A stretch of 64,000 nucleotides of DNA from Parundibacterium terreum (GTDB lineage Bacteria > Pseudomonadota > Gammaproteobacteria > Burkholderiales > Burkholderiaceae_D): positions 186,001 through 250,000 of the forward strand of contig NZ_BMED01000007.1 in the NCBI RefSeq assembly GCF_014636315.1. The letters are read 5' to 3'. Under the pieces are notes generated by a model. That model was given only the letters and a program-made list of their open reading frames with translations, made no database searches and was not told the origin of the DNA. This document shows positions 19,181 to 26,771 of this stretch, in pieces. The first letter of the stretch is position 1; the number at the start of each line of letters is the position of its first letter. The position numbers and the translations under genes are program-made.

Positions 19181-19627
19181 ATGAGCAAAATTCAAAAAGT
19201 ACTGGTGACAGGAAAAACCCACACTACCGGCAGCGATGCACGCATCTTTTCCGGCGACCACGAAGGTAACCTGAACATCAAGCTGACAGGCACCGGCGCG
19301 CGCAGCTATGCGTTCGAAGCAATCCAGGCCCATCCTACTGCTGAGCAATTGTTCGCCGGCGCCTGGTCTGCCTGTTACAGCGGTGCAGTCGGCATCGTGG
19401 CCAAAGAGAAAAACGTCACGCTACCAGCAGACACTGCAGTGGATATAGAAGTGGATCTGGGCCTGAGCGGTAGCGAGTATCTCCTACAAGCGCGCATCAC
19501 GCTGATCGCGCCTGGCGTTGACGAAGAAGTGGCCTTGGCGATTGCCCATGGTGCAGACCAGATGTGCCCATACTCTAAAGCAACCCGCGGCAATATCGAC
19601 GTAGCTTTGAAAGTTGTCACCGCCTAA
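19181..19627 (+). CDS. ohr: organic hydroperoxide resistance protein Ohr (copy 1)
   Basis: A 148-residue Ohr/OsmC-family thiol peroxidase that reduces organic and fatty-acid hydroperoxides. The redox cysteines lie in WSACYSGAVG and ADQMCPYSK; the early arginine is in the GTGAR region. It is preceded by an ATGAGGATACAACC leader with a good ribosome-binding site. A second copy, 136 of 148 residues identical, starts 549 bp downstream, each with its own operator-like element. Confidence 0.93.
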   Translation: MSKIQKVLVTGKTHTTGSDARIFSGDHEGNLNIKLTGTGARSYAFEAIQAHPTAEQLFAGAWSACYSGAVGIVAKEKNVTLPADTAVDIEVDLGLSGSEYLLQARITLIAPGVDEEVALAIAHGADQMCPYSKATRGNIDVALKVVTA

Positions 19628-19647
19628 TTTAATGACATATAACTCGC

Positions 19648-19667
19648 ATACGATGTAAGCGTATGCG
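19648..19667 (+). promoter_or_regulatory. putative OhrR operator upstream of ohr2
   Basis: ATACGATGTAAGCGTATGCG, containing the inverted repeat CGCATACG/CGTATGCG when one flanking base pair is included. It follows TTGTCA-N18-TATAAC (19614-19643), the same layout as at ohr1. Confidence 0.65.
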
Positions 19668-19729
19668 TTGTTAATGTAAGCTTACTTAAACAATTTGATT
19701 CAACCCAAACTTAAATTCGAGGAAACATC

Positions 19730-20176
19730 ATGAGCAAAATTCAAAAAGTACTGGTAACAGGCAAAACCCACACTACCGGCAGCGACGCACGCATTTTTTC
19801 CGGCGACCACGAAGGCAACCTGAACATCAAGCTGACAGGCACCGGCGCACGCACCCATGTATTTGAAGCAATCCAGGCCCATCCTACCGCTGAGCAATTG
19901 TTTGCCGGTGCCTGGTCTGCCTGCTATAGCGCGGCAGTCGGCATCGTGGCCAAAGAGAAAAACGTCACGCTGCCTGCTGATACTGCAGTGGATATAGAAG
20001 TGGATCTGGGCCTGGGCGGTGGCGAGTATTTCCTGCAAGCGCGCATCACGCTGATCGCACTTGGCATTGACGAAGAAGTGGCTTTGGCGATTGCACATGG
20101 TGCTGACCAGATGTGTCCATACTCCAAAGCAACCCGCGGCAATATTGATGTGACCCTGAACGTCATCACAGCCTGA
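19730..20176 (+). CDS. ohr: organic hydroperoxide resistance protein Ohr (copy 2)
   Basis: A 148-residue tandem paralogue of copy 1, differing at 12 positions clustered around residues 42-44, 96-99, 110-112 and the C-terminal strand. Both active-site cysteines are kept (WSACYSAAVG, ADQMCPYSK). It has its own promoter-like sequence and operator, so the two copies can be induced separately. The high nucleotide similarity indicates a recent duplication or gene conversion. Confidence 0.93.
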   Translation: MSKIQKVLVTGKTHTTGSDARIFSGDHEGNLNIKLTGTGARTHVFEAIQAHPTAEQLFAGAWSACYSAAVGIVAKEKNVTLPADTAVDIEVDLGLGGGEYFLQARITLIALGIDEEVALAIAHGADQMCPYSKATRGNIDVTLNVITA

Positions 20177-20231
20177 GGCTGCATCCGGGCGCTTCATCTT
20201 CACGTATAAACCTAAACAAAAGGAGGGCAGT

Positions 20232-20426
20232 ATGAGAGAACTTATAGCACGTCAGTTGTACAAGCCCTCCTTGGTCTTGTTGATGCTGAGCCTGATGCAA
20301 TTGATGGTGACACTGGACTTCAATATGGCCCAGGTAACTCTGGTGGCACTGGTAAAGAGTGCGCGTTACATGCGCCGCAAGCTGCGCTGCAAATGGCGGG
20401 GCTTTCTCCGTGTGGCTTGCTCTTAA
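20232..20426 (+). CDS. small hydrophobic protein, unknown
   Basis: A 64-residue frame starting MRELIARQLYK, with a very strong AGGAGG ribosome-binding site at 20221-20226. It has one hydrophobic stretch (LVLLMLSLMQLMVTL) and a basic, Arg/Lys/Cys-rich tail, compatible with a small membrane protein. No family is recognised. It sits between ohr2 and the Rof-like gene on the same strand. Confidence 0.45.
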   Translation: MRELIARQLYKPSLVLLMLSLMQLMVTLDFNMAQVTLVALVKSARYMRRKLRCKWRGFLRVACS

Positions 20427-20466
20427 CTTGATAGAATCAGATAACATTTAACACAGGAGGTCATAT

Positions 20467-20718
20467 ATGACGACCAATCCATCCAAATACGAACCTATCA
20501 GTTGCGAATTTCACGACCTGCTGGAAGTGCACGCAACAAAGCGCAAGCCGACCCAGATACACTTCTTCGACAGCGATGGAACAGCACAAACTCGCCATGC
20601 GACGATTACCGATGTATTTGCCAGGCAAGGCGCCGATTATCTGAGCTTGAGTACGGGCGAAACCTTGCGCCTGGATCAGTTGATAGAAGTGGATGACGCC
20701 AAGCTGGCAAACTATTGA
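20467..20718 (+). CDS. Rho-binding antiterminator (Rof/YaeO-like)
   Basis: An 83-residue protein resembling the Rof (YaeO) family, which binds the Rho termination factor and inhibits it. The pattern YEPISCEFHDLLE at the start and GADYLSLSTGETLRLDQL near the end matches the family's Sm-like fold. It has a near-perfect ribosome-binding site, AGGAGGT, 7 nt before the ATG. Assignment rests on motif resemblance. Confidence 0.65.
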   Translation: MTTNPSKYEPISCEFHDLLEVHATKRKPTQIHFFDSDGTAQTRHATITDVFARQGADYLSLSTGETLRLDQLIEVDDAKLANY

Positions 20719-21202
20719 ATCGTTGTGGCACCATGAGCATTGATGATCACTTAGGGCATGACATAGTCAGCGACGTGATTTTCGATTGAAAATTGAGCAG
20801 TATGGGCAGAGGGGAATATTTAGGCGTGTGAGGCAACGTTGTATTGGTTTGCGCTGGAAATTGATTCACTTGGATCTCGTATAGGTCAATACTGGAAAAA
20901 TTTGATTGAAAATGCCAAAGAAAATTTTCAAAACGCAGAATATAGCTGTGGATTTTATAAAATATCGCCCGAAAAATGACGTTGATTACTGTTCCTGTTC
21001 CCTTTTGACGGGAACGGCATAATTGTCAGGCATAATCCCGCGATTTAAGGAACGGCTACATATAATCCGATGAACTTCTTGATTCTGAATTTGAATCTAA
21101 CTAGAATCGGCATCGTCAAAGTTGAATGAAATCCGCAACTTATAAAGTTAACTTACGGTAATTTGTTCTTGTCGCAGTTCATTACTAACAATCAAGGCTC
21201 CC
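20719..21202. other. 484-bp AT-rich left edge of the island
   Basis: Composition turns AT-rich here compared with the flanking ohr/rof genes. It holds a gene-fragment-like frame (20824-20979) and a short hairpin GTTCCC-ttttgac-GGGAAC at 20997-21015. The remaining sequence before the nuclease gene probably contains its promoter; I saw no flanking repeat or tRNA. Confidence 0.5.
20824..20979 (+). pseudogene. possible gene remnant, 51 codons, no proper start
   Basis: A frame preceded directly by TAG and without ATG or GTG reads ACEATLYWFALEIDSLGSRI and continues to KISPEK before TGA. It looks protein-like (amphipathic, few rare residues). It may be the 3' end of a decayed gene, or start at the TTG at 20839. 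Confidence 0.3.
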
Positions 21203-21718
21203 TTGCAACAACAAACCCACAACTCTTCATGCCAAGAGCCATTTTCCAGTGAAGCCGATCTGGTTCAGAATTTTTTGGAGTTGCTGAAAGTCGGTGAGTC
21301 TCCATGGGGAAATGTAGAAACTACCACCGAGTGGGATTACCGCAATGGAATCACTGATGTTCTAGTCCGTACTAATCAGGGGCACCTCGTCGCCTTTGAA
21401 GCCAAATTGACAGATTGGCGTCGTGCAACTCATCAGGCTTATAAGAATACTACTTTTACAAGAAGTGCTTATGTTGTTATGCCTCCCAGCGCGGCACAAA
21501 GAGCAAGCACACATCCAGAGATTTTCCAGCGCTACCGCATAGGACTTTGCTCAATTGACAATAATGGTGTTAAGATTGTAATAGAAGCACCTGATTTGGA
21601 GGATGAGCCGCTAATTCCGTGGATGCATCGGAAGGCCCATCTATTTTTCGATGAGGCAGCAGAGTGCGGACTCACAATTGCAAACGGACATCGCAACGGA
21701 AATATGCAGACAGCTTAA
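21203..21718 (+). CDS. PD-(D/E)XK-type nuclease-like protein
   Basis: A 171-residue protein with a restriction-endonuclease-like core: aspartate 52 in ITDVLV, then E66-A-K68 on the next strand (VAFEAKL), giving D-x13-ExK. Hydrophobic beta-strands flank these residues (YVVMP near 90-94). The track start is TTG at 21203; no ATG lies ahead of the core. Its last 68 bp overlap the following kinase gene in another frame, so the two are coupled. Function is unproven; nuclease folds beside kinases are common in phage-defence loci. Confidence 0.7.
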   Translation: MQQQTHNSSCQEPFSSEADLVQNFLELLKVGESPWGNVETTTEWDYRNGITDVLVRTNQGHLVAFEAKLTDWRRATHQAYKNTTFTRSAYVVMPPSAAQRASTHPEIFQRYRIGLCSIDNNGVKIVIEAPDLEDEPLIPWMHRKAHLFFDEAAECGLTIANGHRNGNMQTA

Positions 21719-22514
21719 TGTCGCGTTATTACGCGGCCTGGGCTCTGGCGCCTTCAAGCAAGTCTATTTGATAGAAAAAGATAGTCATTTATACGCGCTC
21801 AAAATAGCACCGGTGTCAGGTGAGCTCAAGGCTAGGTTTGAACGTGAAGTCGACGCGCTGAAAACGTGCTCTCACTCTGCGATTTCGAAAATTCATGCCT
21901 CGGATCTCATGATCGTTCAAAACAGGGAGTACTGGACAATCATTGAGGAGTACCTGCCATTCGGAACACTCCAAGATTTAACACAGAGCAGATCTTTGTC
22001 TGGAGCAGACATTCTGCATATGGGCGTTTCTTTAGCCGAGGCTCTAGCCCATCTCTTCGAACGTAAATTCGTTCATCGGGATATTAAGCCCGCTAATATT
22101 TTGTTTCGAAATTCTACAGAACCTGTACTAACTGATTTTGGAATCGTGAGAATGCTTAATAAGCAGTCTCTTACCCAAGACTTCATGGCACAGGGACCCG
22201 GAACACCGATGTATGCGGCGCCGGAACAACTACTTAACGAAAAAAGTACTATTGATTGGCGGACAGACCAGTTCGGCTTAGCGTTGGTCTTAGCTGAGCA
22301 GCTTTTGGGCCACCATCCTTTCCTGACGGACGAAAATTCTCAGCCGCGAGATGCTGTTATGACTGTTGCTAGTCGGCAGTCGATGCCAGATATCAATAAG
22401 CAACGACTAATTGACAGTGGGTTCGGCTGTTTGATCAAAGCCATGTCTCCTTGGTCTGTTCAACGTTATAGAAAACCCGAAGAATTTCTTAATGCTTTGA
22501 AAGGCAATAATTAA
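21651..22514 (+). CDS. Hanks-type Ser/Thr protein kinase
   Basis: A 287-residue protein that is almost entirely a eukaryotic-like kinase domain. The glycine-rich loop is RGLGSGAF (28-35), the ATP lysine K51 and the helix-C glutamate E66. The catalytic loop HRDIKPAN spans 142-149 (D144), DFG is 162-164 and APE 190-192. No transmembrane segment or PASTA domain follows, so it is a soluble, complete-looking kinase. It starts inside the nuclease gene, and its stop is one base from the next start. Its target may be one of these two neighbours. Confidence 0.92.
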   Translation: MRQQSADSQLQTDIATEICRQLNVALLRGLGSGAFKQVYLIEKDSHLYALKIAPVSGELKARFEREVDALKTCSHSAISKIHASDLMIVQNREYWTIIEEYLPFGTLQDLTQSRSLSGADILHMGVSLAEALAHLFERKFVHRDIKPANILFRNSTEPVLTDFGIVRMLNKQSLTQDFMAQGPGTPMYAAPEQLLNEKSTIDWRTDQFGLALVLAEQLLGHHPFLTDENSQPRDAVMTVASRQSMPDINKQRLIDSGFGCLIKAMSPWSVQRYRKPEEFLNALKGNN

Positions 22515-22515
22515 C

Positions 22516-23673
22516 ATGGGCGCTTATCATCAGATGGGGCATGATTCCTGGAATCTCGTGCACGAAAAACATCTGCACGGTTATGAAGGCATCGTCCTAA
22601 GTCCAATAAATAACGCTCCAGAAACAATGGCGCAAAGAATTCTGGCTCTAAAAAAGAAGCGCGACGACCTCGATATCATCCTCGACCCGCAGCTGTATGA
22701 GCCCCGCAGTAATAGGGGACAACTGGCATCATGGCCGTATTTCTCCACAGATGTAGACACCGTAAATCTGGCAAATGTTAGCTGGTGGGGGGAAAAGGGA
22801 CAAGCTATCGTGGCAGCTGCGAAGAGTGTAGGTGCAAACGCAATATGCTCCCCAGCGATGCTTCCGAGGATATACAGTGACGACTATTACCGCTGGACCG
22901 TCGACTGCGCGGAAACGACAAGTAAGCACGCATCAAAAAACGGGATTGACACACTTATTACCTCAATTGTCCGGTTGTCTGAACTCGCTCAAAAAGGGCG
23001 ATGCGAGGCAATTGCCAGTATCTTAACTGGTACTGATATCTCTAGAATCTACCTAGTACTTTCGGACGACCTTACCCCAAGAAATCAGCGTACAGATGTC
23101 GAAAGCTTGGCAGGTGCTATTCGCCTGATTAGGCTGCTTGAAGATGCAGGCACCGAGGTTTTGGTATCGTTCAGTGGTCTAGATATGCTCCTTTGGAAAG
23201 CAGCTGGCGCAACTCATGTTGCTAGTGGAAAATTTTTCAATTTGCGCCGATTTGTGCCAGGAAGGTTTGAAGAAGACAATCAAGATGGTGGGAGGGTCGT
23301 TCCCTATTGGACTGATGCCGGCTTGATTACTTGGCTCCGAGAAGACGATATCAAGTTACTGGATAAGAACGAGTTAATTGATCGTACCGAAGCTAGTTCA
23401 AATCCATTTTCAAAGGAAATTCTTGAAATTCTTGATGCTGGCTCAGGCGAGGCATGGGTTGGATATGGATGGCGCCAGTATTTATATTGGTTTCAGGAAA
23501 CTGAGGCAGTCATTTCCTCGGACCTTAATGCCGCAAAAACGATACTAAAATCTGCGGATGCGTTGTGGGGGAAAAAGGAAGAGACAGGAGTATATCTATT
23601 TGACCGTCAAAATACCGGCGACTGGATTCGACCTTGGTTGAATGCAATAAAGATGGGTTTACAGGATATATAA
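22516..23673 (+). CDS. uncharacterised protein of the kinase module
   Basis: A 385-residue soluble protein, starting one base after the kinase stop. Alternating strand-like segments (GIVLSPI, LDIILDP, GANAICSP, RIYLVLSDD, TEVLVSFSG, THVASGKFF) recall a TIM barrel, reminiscent of tRNA-guanine transglycosylase or luciferase-like barrels, but I cannot place it in a family. Conserved-looking polar sites are DPQLYEP and SGLDMLLWK. The C-terminal third (WVGYGWRQYLYW) is aromatic-rich. It is probably the effector or substrate of the kinase module. Confidence 0.75.
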   Translation: MGAYHQMGHDSWNLVHEKHLHGYEGIVLSPINNAPETMAQRILALKKKRDDLDIILDPQLYEPRSNRGQLASWPYFSTDVDTVNLANVSWWGEKGQAIVAAAKSVGANAICSPAMLPRIYSDDYYRWTVDCAETTSKHASKNGIDTLITSIVRLSELAQKGRCEAIASILTGTDISRIYLVLSDDLTPRNQRTDVESLAGAIRLIRLLEDAGTEVLVSFSGLDMLLWKAAGATHVASGKFFNLRRFVPGRFEEDNQDGGRVVPYWTDAGLITWLREDDIKLLDKNELIDRTEASSNPFSKEILEILDAGSGEAWVGYGWRQYLYWFQETEAVISSDLNAAKTILKSADALWGKKEETGVYLFDRQNTGDWIRPWLNAIKMGLQDI

Positions 23674-24034
23674 ATCATCAAATTCTCTACGATAGTTTTG
23701 ATGGCATTTTTTTCTGGAAATTGACGTTCTTTGTAGGGAGATTTCGTGTCCAAATTCGCTAGTATTTTAAAATGGGTCGAATAGTGAGGCGACCTTGGAT
23801 CGGAAGCAGGGCGATGGTTTGAACGGCTTTATTTGGATCTTAGGAGGTTGAACTTCAACGGATTGGATAACTCAGGTGGATATATCACCAAGGACAAAGG
23901 TGAAAAAACAAACAGGATCCTTTTGGTGGAAAAAAATTAATTTTTCAGCCAAAATAAGAACTGCATACATGATCATCGACATGCAAATAAATTCCAGAAT
24001 AACAGTAAAATTTGGTCCTACTCAGGAGACTTAA
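23674..24034. other. 361-bp AT-rich gap after the kinase module
   Basis: No complete gene. It contains a broken reading frame (23746-23940) and the promoter region of the YegP-like gene, whose ribosome-binding site CAGGAGA lies at 24022-24028. I saw no insertion-sequence ends. Confidence 0.5.
23746..23940 (+). pseudogene. possible decayed gene interrupted by tandem stops
   Basis: A GTG after GGGAG begins VSKFASILKWVE, then TAG TGA interrupt, and the same frame continues GDLGSEAGRWFERLYLDL to ILLVEKN before TAA. The part after the stops keeps a protein-like composition, suggesting a gene lost to point mutation. Chance openness in AT-rich DNA is possible. Confidence 0.3.
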
Positions 24035-24367
24035 ATGGCAGGTTATTACGTAATTAAAAAAGGTTCGTCCGGCATGTTTCACTTTGTTTTAAAGGCAGAT
24101 AATCATGAGGTCATCCTTACTAGTGAGACTTATGTTTCGAAGCAAGGGGCGCATACAGGCATAGCTTCCTGCCAGGTGAATAGTCCTTACGACTCACAAT
24201 ACGACAAGCGTAATTCGACGTCAAGCCAGCCCTATTTCGTGTTAAAGGCTAAGAACGGCGAAATTATTGGCACCAGCCAAATGTACTCGTCGACATCGGC
24301 TCGAGATAACGGTATTGCATCGTGCAAGTTCAATGGGCCAACAACTAAGATTGTTGATGAATCTTAG
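24035..24367 (+). CDS. DUF1508 (YegP-like) two-repeat protein
   Basis: A 110-residue protein made of two similar halves: FHFVLKADNHEVILTSETY ... GIASCQVN and YFVLKAKNGEIIGTSQMY ... GIASCKFN. This is the tandem DUF1508 fold of E. coli YegP. Small soluble proteins of this family are abundant in stationary cells but have no settled function. It has a good ribosome-binding site and is followed by a clear terminator. Confidence 0.88.
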   Translation: MAGYYVIKKGSSGMFHFVLKADNHEVILTSETYVSKQGAHTGIASCQVNSPYDSQYDKRNSTSSQPYFVLKAKNGEIIGTSQMYSSTSARDNGIASCKFNGPTTKIVDES

Positions 24368-24382
24368 ATTGCGCCTAAGTCT

Positions 24383-24412
24383 AAAGGCCACTATTAATAG
24401 TGGCCTTTTATT
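24383..24412. terminator. bidirectional intrinsic terminator
   Basis: AAAGGCCACTATTAATAGTGGCCTTT, a near-uninterrupted inverted repeat with A-rich and T-rich flanks, 16 bp after the YegP-like stop. It can end transcription from both sides and marks the right border of the AT-rich island. Confidence 0.85.
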
Positions 24413-24495
24413 TCTAGCGTTGAAGTCCCATTCGACGAGTTATTTGACCGCCACTCTGTCGCCTCATTCTTAGCAACATTCGTTGGTTTAGTCAT
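24394..24495 (-). CDS. possible 33-residue peptide
   Basis: On the minus strand AAGGAGG lies 6 nt ahead of an ATG at 24495 that opens MTKPTNVAKNEATEWRSNNS and ends at 24394. The ribosome-binding site is unusually good for chance, but the frame runs into the terminator stem and shows no family features. Confidence 0.3.
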   Translation of the reverse strand: MTKPTNVAKNEATEWRSNNSSNGTSTLEIKGHY

Positions 24496-24634
24496 ATCCA
24501 TCCTCCTTAGCCACGTGATATCCCAGCAAATGCAAAGACGTCGCGTGCAGGGCATGTAACGGCAGCTCGATAACTGAGTTTCTGTTTTGGCGCCCGTGCG
24601 TTGCTGCAAATGCCGCAACCCAAATCAAAGGGGA

Positions 24635-25273
24635 CTATGCGTTGATGATCCGGGCAACCCGGGCAGCAATTGCCTGCGCCAATTGGTGAACATGGAAACC
24701 ATCGACGAAGCCGTGGTGAGCCTGTACTGAAAAAGGTACTGTCATCAGGCCATCCTGTGCAGATCCAAAACGGCCCCATGCAAACGAAGGAATATCGGGG
24801 CTTCCCCTGAAGTCAGGATGCTCTATCGATGTCAGGCGTAGCCAGGGTATGCAGGTAATATGGAAGGCATCCTTCTGCTCGCGCTCGCTCAACTCATTGC
24901 CCGTATTGATCATCTGCACGCTTTCTTCGGCTTCTTTCTTTGCCGCCAGGCTGCGGGCAATGAACTGGTCCAGATCGGAAGTCATGTCAAACTGGGTGAA
25001 GTTCAAGTTGTTATCTTTATTGACTACCGTATAAGAACCGCAGAATTTATCTATCTTGATTATTTTTCCGTCATGCTCGCGATACCGGAAATTTTCCACA
25101 TCCTGCACGGAACTCAGCAGGCAGAACAGCAGGAAGTGGAAGGGAGGAATCCCGCGCTCCTTGCAATAAGGCCGGAAGTCCGGTAGCTCAAGATCGAAAC
25201 TCAGATTGAAGCGGGGATTGTCTGCCTGGGAAAAAAAGTCGTATCTATCGCGGCGTTTTTCAAAATTCTGCAT
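24635..25273 (-). CDS. CatA-like chloramphenicol acetyltransferase family protein
   Basis: A 212-residue protein with the type A chloramphenicol acetyltransferase fold. The catalytic motif HHGFVDGFH places histidine 187 and aspartate 191 as expected (HHxxxDG), and length matches the family. Chromosomal members do not always give chloramphenicol resistance, so the natural substrate is open. It is monocistronic with its promoter upstream of 25273. Confidence 0.85.
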   Translation of the reverse strand: MQNFEKRRDRYDFFSQADNPRFNLSFDLELPDFRPYCKERGIPPFHFLLFCLLSSVQDVENFRYREHDGKIIKIDKFCGSYTVVNKDNNLNFTQFDMTSDLDQFIARSLAAKKEAEESVQMINTGNELSEREQKDAFHITCIPWLRLTSIEHPDFRGSPDIPSFAWGRFGSAQDGLMTVPFSVQAHHGFVDGFHVHQLAQAIAARVARIINA

Positions 25274-25469
25274 GGATATAGGGTGGAGATCGTGACAAAG
25301 CGGATGCTGGGATAAATCTTAGCACAGCCACCTGGTCATCGAACAAGCGCACCGAACAAGCTGGCTGAGCCAGCGTCCGTCAAAGGCGCTAACCACAACT
25401 CCTTCATACAAAGTTTCAACTGCCGGAATTTATCCGGTTCACCCAATTTATCTGCGAAGCGACTCAGCT

Positions 25470-26456
25470 TTACCTCAAATTTTTACTGAAAAAATCGACT
25501 ACCGCCTTGTTGAAGCTTTGGTGAAACGCCGCCCTGTCAAAGCCGGGGTTGCTTTTACAGATGACGGGGGCAATGTTTTCAAGTGCAGGGCTGCAAGGTG
25601 CCAGGAAGTCAAAATGGCCGGCTTTTGGCACCACGTGAAAGTCTGGAGCGTTTGGAAGAGCAAGCCGAACAGCTTCGGCATAGCGTGGATGCGGCAGTAT
25701 CACGTCATCCTCGGCACGCCATAGTTGCACCGGTATATTGACCTTTTTCAGTCCATCCGGCGAGAACGTGAAGCCCAGAGCCGGGGCTGCCACAACCGCC
25801 GCCTTGATCCTAGGATCTTGCGCAAGGCTTGAAGCAGGCGGCACGCCAGCAGCTTGCCCGGCCTTCGCCAGCAATTGGCAGGCAAAATCTTCCGGATACT
25901 CGCGGCACACAGGGCCCACCTTGGAGAAATCGGCGAGCCCGCCGATGCTGACCAGCGTTGTAAAGCCGCCGGCCGAAAATCCAAACATCCCTATGCGTGC
26001 CGAATCGATATTGGCACGGCCATCCCAGCTTGACAGCATATGGTCAATCACCCGGCTCATTTGCCTGGGCCTATCCATGATGAATACGCTGCGGCTCTGG
26101 TCGGCATAGTTGTCGCCGGTATGGGTAACAGCCGCAACCACGTAGCCCGCGTCTGCCAGGGCAATGGCTGTGTCGTAGTGCCCCAGGAATGAACCTCCGG
26201 TGCCGTGCGACATGACCACCAGCGGCAATGCGCGTCCTTCTAACGGCCCGTTAACCGCAACTGACATTATTGTTGCTCCCATGGTCACGGGCTTAGGCGC
26301 TGCCTGGCTCGGATACCAGATGCCGATTTCCAGCGGCTTCCCATCGGGATCAGCGGCAAAGCCATGCTGGAACCCGGCAGCTTGCGCGCAAGTGGCGGCA
26401 AGTGTCATGCCCAGTATCGTCAGGGCGGAAAGTACGGTCGACTTCAGGTTTTTCAT
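25470..26456 (-). CDS. secreted alpha/beta hydrolase (dienelactone-hydrolase-like)
   Basis: A 328-residue hydrolase starting at the ATG at 26456. An N-terminal signal peptide (MKNLKSTVLSALTILG ... AQAA) targets it to the periplasm. The fold is like predicted dienelactone hydrolases or PAF-acetylhydrolase-like enzymes: SHGTGG oxyanion loop, nucleophile GFSAGG and a late histidine in AGHFD. The frame is open 20 codons upstream, but the signal peptide fixes the start. Substrate unknown. Confidence 0.82.
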   Translation of the reverse strand: MKNLKSTVLSALTILGMTLAATCAQAAGFQHGFAADPDGKPLEIGIWYPSQAAPKPVTMGATIMSVAVNGPLEGRALPLVVMSHGTGGSFLGHYDTAIALADAGYVVAAVTHTGDNYADQSRSVFIMDRPRQMSRVIDHMLSSWDGRANIDSARIGMFGFSAGGFTTLVSIGGLADFSKVGPVCREYPEDFACQLLAKAGQAAGVPPASSLAQDPRIKAAVVAAPALGFTFSPDGLKKVNIPVQLWRAEDDVILPHPRYAEAVRLALPNAPDFHVVPKAGHFDFLAPCSPALENIAPVICKSNPGFDRAAFHQSFNKAVVDFFSKNLR

Positions 26457-26771
26457 GGATGAGCTCCAAAGGTGGGTAAGCTCAGTGATTCTCTGCGCAC
26501 CCTCGTACGCTATCAATGTCTTTGCGACGAAGGGTGGGGATTAAGGCGCGAGCTGTAGAACCAATACGCGGACCCGTGGGGGAAATGGAGAGGGTTGTTG
26601 CTTTGCATTTGAAAGTGACTCTTCTTTGAGAGCTTACTTTTGAATATACGTACCAGAGAGTGCTGAATTCGGAATGGTCTTTGAACGGAGTGCCCCTCAG
26701 GCTGAGCAGAGGGGCACACTGGGTTAGCGCTAAACCCTCACTGAAGTACGTAAGAAAGGCCGCAGGTACTT
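26457..26771. other. 315-bp intergenic region
   Basis: No gene. It holds the hydrolase promoter side and a stem-loop with 9-bp arms, GTGCCCCTC/GAGGGGCAC (26690-26717), loop of 10, without a T-tract. Confidence 0.5.

Noticed and set aside
20719-24420. Integrated phage or transposon
   Set aside because: No integrase, transposase, tRNA target or flanking repeat is visible; only the base composition and gene content suggest acquisition.
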